Part shown: positions 32,967 to 43,900 of the stretch, in pieces | How the letters are laid out: every line of letters starts with the position of its first letter | Position numbering within the stretch: position 1 is the stretch's first letter | Assembly: GCA_029210175.1 (NCBI GenBank) | Contig: JARGPL010000027.1 | Span: forward strand, 62,001-126,000 | Direction of reading: 5' to 3' | Source of the DNA: Minwuia sp. | Lineage (GTDB): Bacteria > Pseudomonadota > Alphaproteobacteria > Minwuiales > Minwuiaceae | Length of the DNA: 64,000 nucleotides | Position numbers and translations under genes: made by a program | The notes under the pieces: generated by a model | Databases searched by the model: none | Seen by the model: the letters and a program-made list of their open reading frames with translations, nothing else | Told to the model about the DNA's origin: nothing

Positions 32967-35393
32967 ATGAACGATGCGTCTGTTTCCACCCATATCCTGC
33001 CCACGGCCTTCACTGAATGGTTCTGTCAGCGCGGCTGGCAGGCCCGGCCGCACCAGATCCGGCTGGCAGAGGTCGCTGCCCGTGGTGGCGATGCCTTGCT
33101 GATTGCGCCGACAGGTGGTGGCAAGACGCTGGCGGGGTTCCTGCCGACCCTGATCGACCTGGCAGCGAAACCACGACCCGGTCTGCACACGCTCTATGTT
33201 TCACCGCTGAAGGCCCTGACCTACGACATCGCGCAGAACCTCGACGCGCCGGTGCAGGAAATGGGCCTGCCGATCACGCTTGAAACACGCACCGGCGACA
33301 CGCCGCAGTCGAAGCGCCAGCGCCAGAAGAAGACCCCGCCCAACATCCTGCTGACGACCCCCGAACAGCTTGCCCTGCTGCTTGCCGCGCGGGAGGCGAA
33401 ACAGATGTTCCGTAATCTGGGGGCAGTGATCATCGACGAACTGCATGCCTTTGCCGACACCCGGCGCGGCGACCTGCTGGCGCTGGATCTGGCACGGCTG
33501 GGCGCCCTTGCCCCGGGCCACCGCCGGGTCGGTCTGTCGGCCACGGTGGCAGAGCCGGAACGGCTGGCCCGTTTCGTCGGACTGGCGCAGGGGCCGGCAA
33601 CGATTATCCGTGGTCCACCCGGCCCCCGCCCCGATGTCGCCATCCTGCGCGCGGAGGGGCGGATCCCCTGGTCGGGCCATACGGCAATGCATGTGATCCC
33701 GGAGATCTATCGGGCAATCCGCGCCCACCGCACCGTGCTGGTCTTCGTCAATACCCGCAGCCAGGCCGAGCGGGTGTTTCAGGAACTCTGGCGGGCCAAC
33801 GACGACGGGCTGGCCATCGCCCTGCATCACGGCAGCCTGGATGTGGAACGCCGCCGCAAGGTGGAAACGGCCATGGCGCGGGGTGCCCTGCGGGCCGTGG
33901 TCTGCACCTCCACCCTCGACCTCGGCATCGACTGGGGCGATGTGGATCTGGTCGTCCAGGTCGGGGCGCCGAAGGGGGCCGCGCGCACACTGCAGCGGAT
34001 CGGTCGGGCCAACCATCGCCTCGATGAGCCAAGCAAGGCCATGTTCGCCCCCGCCAACCGGTTCGAGGAACTGGAATGCCTTGCCGCGCTGGAGGCGCTG
34101 GCAGAGGGCCAGGTGGATGCCCCGCCTGCACGGGACGGGTCTCTCGACGTTCTGGCACAGCACGTTCTGGGAGTTGCCTGTGGCGCGCCGTTCGCAGCCG
34201 ACGACCTGTTTCGGGAAGTCATATCGACGGAGCCTTATCGCGAACTGGATCGGGAGACCTTCGACCGGGTGATCGATTTCGTGGCCACCGGCGGCTATTC
34301 GCTGAAACGCTATGAGCGCTATCACCGGTTGCGCCAGACCGTCGAGGGGCGGTGGCGCGTCGCCAACCCGCGCGTGGCGCAACAGTACCGCATGAACGTC
34401 GGCACCATTGTCGAAGCGCCGATGCTGAAGGTGCGCATCAGGGGCGGGCGAAACCTCGGCGAGATCGAGGAGTATTTCATCGAGCAGTTGAGCCCCGGCG
34501 ATACCTTCATCTTCGCGGGCGAGATCCTGCGCTTTCAGTCCGTGCAGGAAACCACCGCCATCGTCACCCGCGCACCGGGGGAAGAAGCCAGCGTGCCAAG
34601 CTATCAGGGCGGCAAGTTCCCGCTGTCCACCTTTCTGGCAGAGAAGGTGCGCGCCATCCTGGCAGACCCCGGCCAGCACCCGGGCCTGTCGCCGCAGGTG
34701 CGCGACTGGCTGGGGATACAGAGCTGGCGATCCGTGCTGCCCCGCCCGGACCAGCTGCTGGTGGAGACATTCCCCCGCGCGAAGAAGCATTACCTCGTCG
34801 CCTACCCGTTCGAGGGACGGCTGGCGCACCAGACGCTCGGCATGCTGCTGACCCGGCGCATGGAACGGATGCGGTTACGGCCCTTGGGCTTTGTCGCCAG
34901 CGACTATGCGATCGCGGTCTGGTCGCTGCGCCCGGTCGAGGACGTGGACGAACTGTTCGCACCGGACATGCTGGGGGACGATCTGGATGCCTGGCTGGAC
35001 GAATCCATCCTGATGAAACGCACTTTCCGCAACGTCGCCACCATCGCCGGACTGATCGAGCGGCGGTTTCCGGGTCAGGAGAAGTCCGGCCGCCAGATGA
35101 CCATTTCGTCGGATCTGATCTACGACGTCCTGCGCGAACATGAACCGGACCACATCCTGCTGCGCGCGACGTGGGAGGACGCGGCCACCGGCCTGCTGGA
35201 CGTGCGCAGGCTGGGCGACATGCTGGTCCGGGTGCAGGGTCACATTCACCTGCAGCGGCTGGACCGCATCTCACCGCTCGCCGTCCCCGTGATGCTGGAA
35301 ATCGGCAAGGAACCGGTGATCGGCGAAGCCATGGGCGACATCATAGCCGAAGCCGCCGACGGCCTGATGGCAGAGGCGTCGGTGCTGCTATGA
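32967..35393 (+). CDS. Ligase-associated DEXH-box DNA helicase (Lhr-like)
   Basis: An 808-residue superfamily 2 helicase of the Lhr-like group tied to bacterial DNA repair. Motif I APTGGGKTLAG is near residue 48, motif II reads IIDELHAF, motif III GLSATVAEP, and motif VI IGRANHRLDEP. The long C-terminal half carries the Lhr winged-helix region. Its TGA overlaps the ATG of pdeM. In many proteobacteria these two genes form a damage-response operon with an ATP-dependent DNA ligase and an exonuclease, but those two genes are not seen here. Confidence 0.92.
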   Translation: MNDASVSTHILPTAFTEWFCQRGWQARPHQIRLAEVAARGGDALLIAPTGGGKTLAGFLPTLIDLAAKPRPGLHTLYVSPLKALTYDIAQNLDAPVQEMGLPITLETRTGDTPQSKRQRQKKTPPNILLTTPEQLALLLAAREAKQMFRNLGAVIIDELHAFADTRRGDLLALDLARLGALAPGHRRVGLSATVAEPERLARFVGLAQGPATIIRGPPGPRPDVAILRAEGRIPWSGHTAMHVIPEIYRAIRAHRTVLVFVNTRSQAERVFQELWRANDDGLAIALHHGSLDVERRRKVETAMARGALRAVVCTSTLDLGIDWGDVDLVVQVGAPKGAARTLQRIGRANHRLDEPSKAMFAPANRFEELECLAALEALAEGQVDAPPARDGSLDVLAQHVLGVACGAPFAADDLFREVISTEPYRELDRETFDRVIDFVATGGYSLKRYERYHRLRQTVEGRWRVANPRVAQQYRMNVGTIVEAPMLKVRIRGGRNLGEIEEYFIEQLSPGDTFIFAGEILRFQSVQETTAIVTRAPGEEASVPSYQGGKFPLSTFLAEKVRAILADPGQHPGLSPQVRDWLGIQSWRSVLPRPDQLLVETFPRAKKHYLVAYPFEGRLAHQTLGMLLTRRMERMRLRPLGFVASDYAIAVWSLRPVEDVDELFAPDMLGDDLDAWLDESILMKRTFRNVATIAGLIERRFPGQEKSGRQMTISSDLIYDVLREHEPDHILLRATWEDAATGLLDVRRLGDMLVRVQGHIHLQRLDRISPLAVPVMLEIGKEPVIGEAMGDIIAEAADGLMAEASVLL

Positions 35394-36079
35394 CGACAAC
35401 GGAAATGGTCGTCAATGGTGCGCGCCTGCAGCCTGATCCATCGGGTGCGGTCTGGTGGCCAGCGGAGGGGATGCTGATCGTATCGGACCTGCATTTCGAG
35501 AAGGGTTCCGCCATGGCCCGGCGCGGGCATGGCCTGTTGCCGCCCTACGACACGGCAACCACGCTGACCCGGCTGGAAGCCCTGTTGCAGCACTACCGGC
35601 CCGCCCGATTGCTCGCCCTGGGCGACAGTTTTCATGACCGGCACGCGTTCAGCCGCCTCAGCGCGAATGAGACAGACCGGCTTGCGGCCCTGTCGCAGCG
35701 CCAGGAAATGATCTGGATCACCGGCAACCACGATCCCGAACCGCCTGACAGCATCGGCGGGCGCATTCTGGAAACATATCCCTGCGGCCCGCTGCTTTTC
35801 CGCCATGAACCCGTCGTGGGGCGGGCGCCGGGCGAAGTCGCGGGGCATCTGCACCCAAAGGCCCGGATCAGGGGGCGGGGTCGGCAGGTTCGGGCGCGCT
35901 GTTTCGCAACCGACGGTCTGCGGCTGATCGTGCCTGCATTCGGGGCCTATACCGGTGGGCTCGACGTCATGGACGCCGCCTTCAGACCGCTGTTCCCGAA
36001 GATGTTTCACGCATGGATGATGACCGGAGACCGGGTCCTGCCCGTACGATCGGACCGGCTTGTCGCGGCGGTTGCCTGA
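35390..36079 (+). CDS. pdeM: PdeM-type ligase-associated DNA damage response endonuclease
   Basis: A 229-residue calcineurin-like metallophosphoesterase. Metal-binding motifs are SDLHFEKGS (about 29-37), LGDSFHD and GNHDPE, with a late GHLHPK. This is the protein encoded beside Lhr-like helicases in ligase-associated repair operons, where it is thought to process DNA ends. It overlaps the helicase gene by four bases (ATGA), giving coupled translation. ATG 35390 is required by that overlap; the open frame further upstream is antisense-like filler within the helicase gene. Confidence 0.9.
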   Translation: MTTTEMVVNGARLQPDPSGAVWWPAEGMLIVSDLHFEKGSAMARRGHGLLPPYDTATTLTRLEALLQHYRPARLLALGDSFHDRHAFSRLSANETDRLAALSQRQEMIWITGNHDPEPPDSIGGRILETYPCGPLLFRHEPVVGRAPGEVAGHLHPKARIRGRGRQVRARCFATDGLRLIVPAFGAYTGGLDVMDAAFRPLFPKMFHAWMMTGDRVLPVRSDRLVAAVA

Positions 36080-36133
36080 ACACTAACGCCCCCGGCGCAT
36101 GGATCAGGCGGGTGCGCAGGGCCAATGTCGCGG

Positions 36134-37588
36134 TCAGCCCGTCGCCGCCAGCGCGGCATCATCCTCTTCCCAGGCGGCACGCTTGCGATAGATGGTCTGT
36201 GGTGCGATGCCCAGCAGGGCCGCAGCCGTGCGGATGTTGCCGCCACAGCGCTCTATGGCCCCTTCGATGTAGTCCCGCTCCACCGCCGCCAACGGGCGAA
36301 TATCCTCCGAAAGGCTCTTCACGTCCGACGGACGGGCACGGGCGATTTCACCTTCTGGCTGCGGCACGGACGGGGCTGGCACCTGTGCGACCGAAACCAC
36401 CGGCGTCACCAGCGAAAGCGGCGGCGGCAGCATGTCGGGCGTCACCAGTTCCCCGTCATGCAGCACCACCGTGTTGTGCATGACGTTCTGCAGTTCGCGC
36501 ACATTGCCGGGCCACTCGTACGACATCAGGATTGCGGCAGTCGCAGGATCGAAGTCCCTGAACTTCCGATTTTCCTGCTCGGCGAACTTTGCCAGGAACA
36601 CCCGCGCGATCTTGACGATGTCATCATCGCGGTCACGCAGCGGCGGCAGATGCAGCGGTATGACGTGCAGCCGATAATACAGGTCTTCGCGGAACCGCCC
36701 GGCCTTCACCTCTGCCATCGGATCCTTGTTTGTGGCGCAGATCACGCGCACATCGACCTTGTCGGTCCGGGAAGCGCCAACCTTGCGATAGGTCTCGGTC
36801 TGGATGAAGCGCAGCAGCTTGGCCTGCAGGTCCAGGTCCATCTCGCAGACTTCATCCAGGAACAGCGTGCCGCCATCGGCCATGGACGCCGCACCTTCAC
36901 GTTCCCCCAGCGCCCCGGTGAAGGCGCCCTTCACATGACCGAAGATCTCGCTTTCCATCAGGTCGTGCGGGATGGCGGCGCAGTTGATGGCAATGAAGGG
37001 GCCATTGCGGCGCGGGCTGCGGTTCTTGATCGCCTCGGCGCAGACTTCCTTGCCGGTTCCGCTCTCGCCGGTCACGAAAACGGTGGCCTTGGACGGGGCA
37101 GCAGCCTCCACGATCCGATAGACCGCCTGCATCGCCAGGGCACTGCCGACGAAACCCTCGAACCCGTCCTTGTCGATCTCGGAACGGTAGGTATTGACGA
37201 TATCGCGCAGTTCCGTGCGTTCCAGCACGTTCTTCAACGTCACCTTCAGCCGGTCGGCGTTGAACGGTTTCACGATGAAATCCGACGCCCCCGCCTGCAT
37301 CGCCGTGACGGCTGTCTGCACCGACCCGTGGGCCGTGATGACAATGACCGGCAGGCTGTCGTCGATTTCGGTCACATGGCGCAGGATGTCCATCCCGTCC
37401 ATGTCAGGCAGCTTCAGGTCCAGCAGAATGGCGTCCGGCCGGTGCCGTTCGATGTACGCCAGTGCCGGCTTGCCCAGTTCCTCATGGTGGATCTCGTAGG
37501 GTTCGTCGCGCAGGAACTGGATATAGCTGCGCGCAAGGGTGGGCGTATCCTCCACCAGTAATATCTGCGCCGCACCATTTCTGCTCAT
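36134..37588 (-). CDS. Sigma-54-dependent response regulator (NtrC/LuxO type)
   Basis: A 484-residue three-domain activator. The receiver (1-125) has Asp57 in LLDLKLP and Lys107. The AAA+ domain (about 145-380) has Walker A GESGTGKE (174-181), the sigma-54-contacting GAFTGA loop (221-226) and Walker [10 protein letters not shown] proline-rich linker leads to a Fis-type helix-turn-helix (about 430-475, [20 protein letters not shown]). The intact GAFTGA means it should activate sigma-54 RNA polymerase. It is divergent from a hybrid kinase with its own Hpt domain, its probable phosphodonor. A sigma-54 promoter precedes the RTX gene just beyond that kinase. Confidence 0.93.
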   Translation of the reverse strand: MSRNGAAQILLVEDTPTLARSYIQFLRDEPYEIHHEELGKPALAYIERHRPDAILLDLKLPDMDGMDILRHVTEIDDSLPVIVITAHGSVQTAVTAMQAGASDFIVKPFNADRLKVTLKNVLERTELRDIVNTYRSEIDKDGFEGFVGSALAMQAVYRIVEAAAPSKATVFVTGESGTGKEVCAEAIKNRSPRRNGPFIAINCAAIPHDLMESEIFGHVKGAFTGALGEREGAASMADGGTLFLDEVCEMDLDLQAKLLRFIQTETYRKVGASRTDKVDVRVICATNKDPMAEVKAGRFREDLYYRLHVIPLHLPPLRDRDDDIVKIARVFLAKFAEQENRKFRDFDPATAAILMSYEWPGNVRELQNVMHNTVVLHDGELVTPDMLPPPLSLVTPVVSVAQVPAPSVPQPEGEIARARPSDVKSLSEDIRPLAAVERDYIEGAIERCGGNIRTAAALLGIAPQTIYRKRAAWEEDDAALAATG

Positions 37589-37658
37589 CAGTCTGATCTT
37601 CCCCCAATATCGCCACGAACCGGTTTATCGTAGTATCACCGTCTGCAGGGTGTTCGCG

Positions 37659-40600
37659 ATGAACGCAACATCCGTGAGCGACAGAGTCAAATTGCGATTT
37701 CACATGCGCCTGGTCAATGTTCTTCGACGCAGATCTGTTATCGACACCACGGACGACAACCTGTCCGGTGGATCAGGGCGCGTGCGCTTCGGCCTTCTGG
37801 GGCTGACAATCGCGATCCTGATGGCGACAACGGTCTTCTCGATCCTGACGCTTCGGCAGGAATATAACGCCAGTTCCAGCCGCTATGACAGCGTTGTCTG
37901 GGGTGCGACACACACGCGCAGCGAGCTTTCGCTGTTTCTCAGCACACTCGACAATTACGTCCTCGGGACCGCTGGCATGTCGCAGCCGGAATTCCAGCAA
38001 CGGCTGGGATACCTGAAGCAGCGGCTGCCGACGTTCCTCGTCGCCATGCAGAGCGACAAGGGCGACAGCCTGGGCGCAGGCAGCATTGCCGCCAGTATCG
38101 AGCGGACGTTCGAGGTCAATGACAAGCGTCTGATGGGTCTGCAAACCGGCGACTTCCGCAGCTACAGCGCAATTCGGACGGACCTGGTGTCCCTGTTCCA
38201 GTCGTTGCAGCAACTGACGAATTCGAGCGAACTGACCGTCACCCAGTCGCGGGTCGATCGACTGGAACCGATCTACTTCGAGCTGTTGCTGTCTGCGGTG
38301 GCGACCCTGATCGGGTCAGGCACGCTGGTCTGGTTCCTGATCCGGGAAATCCGCCGGACCCGCAGGCTCTACCGCAAGGTTGCCCGGGCGGAGGCACGCG
38401 AGAGTGCCGCCCGCACCCAGTTGCTGGAAGCCATCGAGGCGATGACGGACGGTTTCGCGCTCTATGATGCCGACGACCGCCTGATCCTGTTCAATACCAA
38501 GTACCGCGAATTCTATTCCACTGGTTCTGGCCAGGTCACCGAAGGTCAACGGTTCGAGGACATCATCCGGCAGGCGGCATCACGTCGCATTCTGACCGAT
38601 GGCCGGGGCCCCGAGGTCTGGATCGCCGAGCGGCTGGAGCGGCACCGCAACCCGCGCGGGCCTGTCGAGACCCAGCTGACCGACAATCGCTGGCTGCTGG
38701 TCGGTGAGTTCCGGACGGAGGACGGCGGGCGGGTCAGCGTCCACACCGACATCACGGCGCAGAAGGAGAACGAAAGCGCCCTGATGGAAGCCAAGGAGCG
38801 GGCGGAGGACGCCAACGTCGCCAAGTCCCGGTTCCTGGCCATGATGAGCCATGAGATCCGCACCCCGATGAACGGGGTTCTGGGCATGACGAACCTGCTG
38901 ATGGAAACGCCGCTGAACGGCGAACAGCGCCAGTATGCCGATACCGTGCGTCTGTCCGGTGAGGCGCTGCTGACGATCATCAACGACATCCTCGACTTCT
39001 CGAAACTGGAGGCCGGGCGGCTGGAGCTCGAAAGCGTGGCCTTCGACCTGTCGGATCTGGTCGATGGTGTCACGGACCTGCTCTCTGCCCGCGCGTTCGA
39101 GAGCGGTATTGAAGCGGTGGTCATCCTTGATCCGTCCATCCCGAAGGTCCTCAAAGGCGACCCGACCCGCATCCGTCAGGTGCTGCTGAACTTTGCGGGC
39201 AATGCCATCAAGTTCACCGACACGGGTGGCGTGACGCTGGATGTTTCCATGGCGGGCGGCACGCCAGAGGCGCCGGTGATCCGTTTCGATGTCCGCGACA
39301 CCGGCATCGGCATCCCGAAGGACCGCCAGAACGCCCTGTTCCAGGAATTCACGCAGGTCGATGCGTCAACCGCGCGCCGGTATGGCGGGACCGGGCTGGG
39401 TCTGGCCATCTGCAAGCGGCTTGTGGGGCTGATGAACGGCCAGATCGGCCTCGAAAGCGTCGAGGGTGAAGGCAGCACGTTCTGGTTCGAGGCAACGCTG
39501 GCCGCCGCCGAACAGCCAGCCAGAGACCCGCTTGCGTCCCTGCTGCGCATGACCGATGGCCGCACCGTCGCCGTCCTGTCCGCCAACAGCGTACTGCGTG
39601 ACGGCCTTGCCGCCCGCGCCCGCGGGCTGGGCCTCAGCGTCGCGCATCAGGCCGAAGACATGCAGCCGCCATCAGAGACCGTTGATCACCTGCTGATCGC
39701 CGGGGAACTTGTGGAATCGGCACAGGTTTCTGCCATCCGCGCGCTGCGGCGCATGGTGTCCGGGCGCATGTTGATCGCGCTCGCCCCTGCACACCGTGGT
39801 CGGGCCGACGACCTGCTGGCGCGCGGGTTCGACGGTTTCATCACCCGACCGGTCCGGCAGCTGGCCCTGGCAAGAGCCATCACCGGGCGCGATCTGGAAG
39901 ATGCCGGACCTCAGCAGGTCGGAACCGAGCAGATCGGCGACATCGCGGCACAGGGCAGCCGTGTCCTGATCACCGACGACAACAGGATCAACCTGCAGGT
40001 CGCCCGGATCATGCTTCAGAAGGCAGGTTACATCGTGGAAACGGCGGAGGATGGCAGGGCTGCCGTGGCGGCCATCAGCAAGTCGCCGTTCGAAGTGGTT
40101 CTGATGGACGTGCAGATGCCGGACATGGACGGGTTCGAGGCCACGGCGCGCATCCGTGCCCTTGGTGGCAACCGGGCGGCCGTGCCCATCGTTGCCGTCA
40201 CGGCCAATGCAATGCCGGAACATCGCGAGGAGTGTCTGGCCAAGGGCATGGACGATTTCATTGCCAAGCCCTTCGACAAGGTGGAACTGCTGCAACTCGT
40301 TGCCCGCTGGGCCGTGATCGGCGCCAGGGCAACCGGCGGCCCGGCTGCAGACAACAAGGCACCGGCGGAACTGAACAATGCGGCATCGGATTCCGGCACG
40401 CCTGACAAGCCGGAGGCACGCGCCGGAGAGACAGCCGGAACCCTGGTCGATGATACGAACGCGGACACCGGTCCGGCCATTGCGGACAGCAAGGTGCCCC
40501 TGATCGATCACGAAATCCTGGATCAGTTCGCCCGGGACGTGGGCGATGAATTCCTGTCCGACCTGATCAATGACTTCATGGAAGACACGCTCGCGCGTCT

Positions 40601-40844
40601 GGAAAAGTTACAGCAGGCCCCTGACGAATCGAATCGCGCCGAACTGGAACGGGAAGCCCACAGCCTGAAAGGCAGTGCCGGAACAGTCGGTGGCATGCGT
40701 CTGTTCGATGCGGCGCAGGTCGCCGAAGACATGTTTGAAAACAATGATCTGGATGGTGCCCGTGCGGCTGTCGCGCAACTGACCCCCGTCGCCGAGGCAA
40801 CTGTTGCGGCCTATGTTAAGATCCTCGCGGCACGGGCGGCCTGA
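37659..40844 (+). CDS. Hybrid sensor histidine kinase with receiver and Hpt domains
   Basis: A 1061-residue inner-membrane phosphorelay kinase. TM1 spans about 44-65, a periplasmic sensor about 66-205 and TM2 about 208-228. A PAS-type domain follows (EAMTDGFALYDADDRLILFN), then HisKA with His398 (MMSHEIRTPMNG), HATPase_c, a degenerate receiver-like segment, a true receiver with Asp817 (VLMDVQMPDMDG) and a C-terminal Hpt with His1001 (AHSLKGSAGTVG). The start ATG 37659 is one choice; 37704 is another. The His-Asp-His steps sit in one chain and need only an external receiver, supplied by the divergent sigma-54 regulator. The giant RTX gene follows 108 bases later. Confidence 0.92.
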   Translation: MNATSVSDRVKLRFHMRLVNVLRRRSVIDTTDDNLSGGSGRVRFGLLGLTIAILMATTVFSILTLRQEYNASSSRYDSVVWGATHTRSELSLFLSTLDNYVLGTAGMSQPEFQQRLGYLKQRLPTFLVAMQSDKGDSLGAGSIAASIERTFEVNDKRLMGLQTGDFRSYSAIRTDLVSLFQSLQQLTNSSELTVTQSRVDRLEPIYFELLLSAVATLIGSGTLVWFLIREIRRTRRLYRKVARAEARESAARTQLLEAIEAMTDGFALYDADDRLILFNTKYREFYSTGSGQVTEGQRFEDIIRQAASRRILTDGRGPEVWIAERLERHRNPRGPVETQLTDNRWLLVGEFRTEDGGRVSVHTDITAQKENESALMEAKERAEDANVAKSRFLAMMSHEIRTPMNGVLGMTNLLMETPLNGEQRQYADTVRLSGEALLTIINDILDFSKLEAGRLELESVAFDLSDLVDGVTDLLSARAFESGIEAVVILDPSIPKVLKGDPTRIRQVLLNFAGNAIKFTDTGGVTLDVSMAGGTPEAPVIRFDVRDTGIGIPKDRQNALFQEFTQVDASTARRYGGTGLGLAICKRLVGLMNGQIGLESVEGEGSTFWFEATLAAAEQPARDPLASLLRMTDGRTVAVLSANSVLRDGLAARARGLGLSVAHQAEDMQPPSETVDHLLIAGELVESAQVSAIRALRRMVSGRMLIALAPAHRGRADDLLARGFDGFITRPVRQLALARAITGRDLEDAGPQQVGTEQIGDIAAQGSRVLITDDNRINLQVARIMLQKAGYIVETAEDGRAAVAAISKSPFEVVLMDVQMPDMDGFEATARIRALGGNRAAVPIVAVTANAMPEHREECLAKGMDDFIAKPFDKVELLQLVARWAVIGARATGGPAADNKAPAELNNAASDSGTPDKPEARAGETAGTLVDDTNADTGPAIADSKVPLIDHEILDQFARDVGDEFLSDLINDFMEDTLARLEKLQQAPDESNRAELEREAHSLKGSAGTVGGMRLFDAAQVAEDMFENNDLDGARAAVAQLTPVAEATVAAYVKILAARAA
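40775..40807. promoter_or_regulatory. Possible enhancer (UAS) for the sigma-54 promoter
   Basis: GCAACTG occurs at 40775-40781 and again at 40797-40803, exactly 22 bases apart, and the second copy is half of a perfect dyad GCAAC-T-GTTGC (40797-40807). They sit about 90-120 bases upstream of the predicted start of RTX transcription, the usual place for activator dimers. They lie within the end of the kinase coding region, so chance is not excluded. Confidence 0.3.
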
Positions 40845-40869
40845 TCGTCCAATTCAGCGTGCGCGGGCA

Positions 40870-40884
40870 TGGCATCAGGCTTGC
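40870..40884 (+). promoter_or_regulatory. Sigma-54 (-24/-12) promoter of the RTX gene
   Basis: TGGCAT at 40870-40875, five bases, then TTGC at 40881-40884 matches the TGGCAC-N5-TTGC consensus with exact spacing and one mismatch. Transcription would start near 40895, giving a leader of about 58 bases before ATG 40953. It is the only such match I found in the intergenic regions I read, and the neighbouring regulator has the GAFTGA sigma-54 contact loop. Confidence 0.7.
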
Positions 40885-40952
40885 GTACCAAGGCTGTATT
40901 CACAGATTGTGACACTCGTTTGGTGCCACATGAACGGTTGAGGACGGACAAC

Positions 40953-43900
40953 ATGGACCAGCCCACAAGCCGCGACAGCGCCGAGGTCACGCTCTCCGAC
41001 GCGATGACCGATGTTGCTGGATTCGTGCTTCCCGCCGATCAGGTCGCAGGCGCGACCGAGGATGCGGACCGGGCGGAAACCGTGCAGTTGCTGACCAGCG
41101 AGGTCCAGGGCACGCTTTCGGTCCGTACCGTTGTCGGTGACGTCTTCGTGGTGCATGTGGATGGCCGTCAGGGACCGCTGCAACTGGGCGAACGCGTCGG
41201 CCCCGGCGACATCATCCTGACCCGCGGGGATGGTGCCGTCGAACTGGTTACAGCTGACGGCGCTGCGGCATTCTTCGACAGCGACAGCCGCATCCTGCTG
41301 GAAGCCCCGACGGACGACAGTTCGCGCGAACCGCAGTTTTTCGTCATCCAGGGCCAGTTCGCGGTCGACAATACCGCTGCGGAAAGTGGCGGCGCTGACG
41401 TGTTGTACGTGCGCACACCGGTGGCAAATCTGACGGTTCGCGGTGCCCGGGTCATTGGCAAGGCAGCACCCGAAGCCCAGGCCAACACCTTTGTCCTTCT
41501 GCCCAGCACCAGCGGCTTCACCACAGGGTCCGTTGCGGTCGCGACCGCCGGTGCCGTGCTGGTTCTGGATCAGCCCCTGCAGGGCATGGAAGTCCTGTCC
41601 ATGTTCCGCCAGCCGACAGCGCTGAGCAACATCGACGTCGACACCCTGTTGAGCTCCTTCGCACCCGGCGTTCTGGCCTATACCGATCTGGACAGTCTGT
41701 CTGACCTGCCCCCGATCGAGGACCCGAGCGTCCTGGCGCAGCTTCGCGCCGCGCTGGGTCTGGACGACGATCAGGTCGAGATTGCCGCCGGAGAGGAAAT
41801 CGGCGACGTATCCGGTGAGGAACAGGTGATCGGCAGCGTCGGCGACGATGATCTGGCCGATCGCAATGACGACGATGAACAGATCGTCGGCGACGACAAT
41901 GACAACAACAACAACATCATCAGCTTCGATGGCACACAGCGCTACAACATCGCGCAGGGTGACGCGACGCTGATTGGCGGCGGCGGTATCGACACGCTGA
42001 TCATTCAGGCCGACGAAAACCAGACCAACATCGTCACCGGTCAGACGGAAGATGGCCGTGCGGTGATGAATTTCGACGTGGACGGCGTGAACACCCAGGT
42101 CACGATCCAGAATGTCGAGGAACTGGAGATCGACCTGGGAACCAATGATGATCGGGTGATTCTTGGCGACCTCACCGGATCCGGCATCCTGGACAATACC
42201 GTCATCATCCGGACCGGTGCAGGCAGCGACATTATCGATGGCCGGAACGCAGGCCTGTCGCTGGAACTCTTCGGCGGTGCAGGCGATGACACGCTCACGG
42301 GCGGTGTTTCCAACGATCTGCTCTCCGGCGGCACCGATGCCAGCCTGCTCACCGGCGGCGCAGGCAATGACCGCATCATCGGCGGTACCGGTACTGACCG
42401 GGCTGTCTACGCGGGCGACAAGAACAACTTCGATCAGAGTGTCGATGACACCAGCGGTGACATCACCCTGCAGGACACGGTGGGCGCGGAAGGCACCGAC
42501 ACGTTGAGCGCCGAGATCGACGAGATCGACTTCAACGGCTCGATATTCGACATCACCCTGGGCGATGCTGGCGCCAACAGTCTGATCGGCGATGGCGGCA
42601 ACAACATCCTCGTAGGACGCGCAGGCGACGACACGGTAAGCGGCGGCGACGGCAACGATGTGCTGGCCGGCGGCGGCGGTTCCGATCGGGCGACGTTCAG
42701 CGGCATTGCATCGAACTTCACCGCCGATGCTTCTGCCGACGGTCTGTCGGTGATCCTGACCGACACGGTCGGTTCGGAAGGCGTCGACACCCTTTCCACC
42801 GACATCGAGATCCTGGAATTCGCGGGCACCGGGCTGAACACGACCTTTGGCACGTCCGGGGATGACCTGCTGAACCAGCAGGACGGCGGCGCGGTCGCGG
42901 TTGGCGGTACGGGCAGCGACACGATCAACGGCGGCGCTGGCAGCGATGTGCAGTTCGGCGGTGCGGGCAGTGACAGCCTGTCCGGCGGCGCGGGCGGCGA
43001 CACCCTGCTGGGCGAGGACGGCGACGATACCCTGGCAGGCGGCGTTGATGACGACCAGATCTTCGGCGGCAACGGCAACGATCTCGCCATCTTCAACAGC
43101 GCCATCGAGGACATCACGGGGACAGCGGAAGCCGATGGCTCGGCCATCACGGTGGAGAGCACGGCAGAGGGCCGCGACACCATCGGCAACGACGTCGAAC
43201 AGATCCGGTTCGCTGGCGAAACCTTCGATCTGACCTTCGGGTCCGTGAACGCCGACAACCAGACCCTGGGCGATGGCAATGACATCGTGGCCGCACTTGC
43301 CGGGAACGACACCATCGCCACAGGCGGGGGACGCGATGCCGTGCTCGCCGGGGACGGTAACGACGACATCTCCGGCAACGCCGGTGTCGATACCCTGCTG
43401 GGTGAAGATGGCGATGACACCCTGACAGGTGGTGTCGGCGACGACGTGCTTTCCGGCGGCGCAGGAACGGCTGACCGTGCCGTTTTCGCTGGCAATGTGG
43501 CGGAGTTCAGCCTGTCTGCGTCCGGGGACGGAACATCGGTCACGATCACCGACAACCTGACAGGCGATGTGGACGAAGGCACGGATCGGCTGGACGGCAC
43601 CTTCGAGCAGTTGCAGTTCTCCGGCGAAGTCCTGGCACTGACGGTCGGCGGCGCGGCAGACGATGCCCTGACAGCGGACAATACCCGCAACATCATGTTC
43701 GGCGGCGACGGCAACGACACGATCACGGGCGGCACGGCCGCGGACATCCTGTCCGGCGGGGCGGGCACCGACGTGGTGAGCGGCGGGGCCGGTGCGGACG
43801 ACATCAATGGCGATGCGGGCGATGACACGCTGGCCGGCGGCACAGGCAATGACAGCCTGCGCGGCGGTGATGGCACGGACCGGGTGGAGATCGCCGACGA

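Noticed and set aside
33201-34829. A 542-codon frame antisense to the Lhr-like helicase
   Set aside because: The sense strand carries all the helicase motifs; the antisense text has none.
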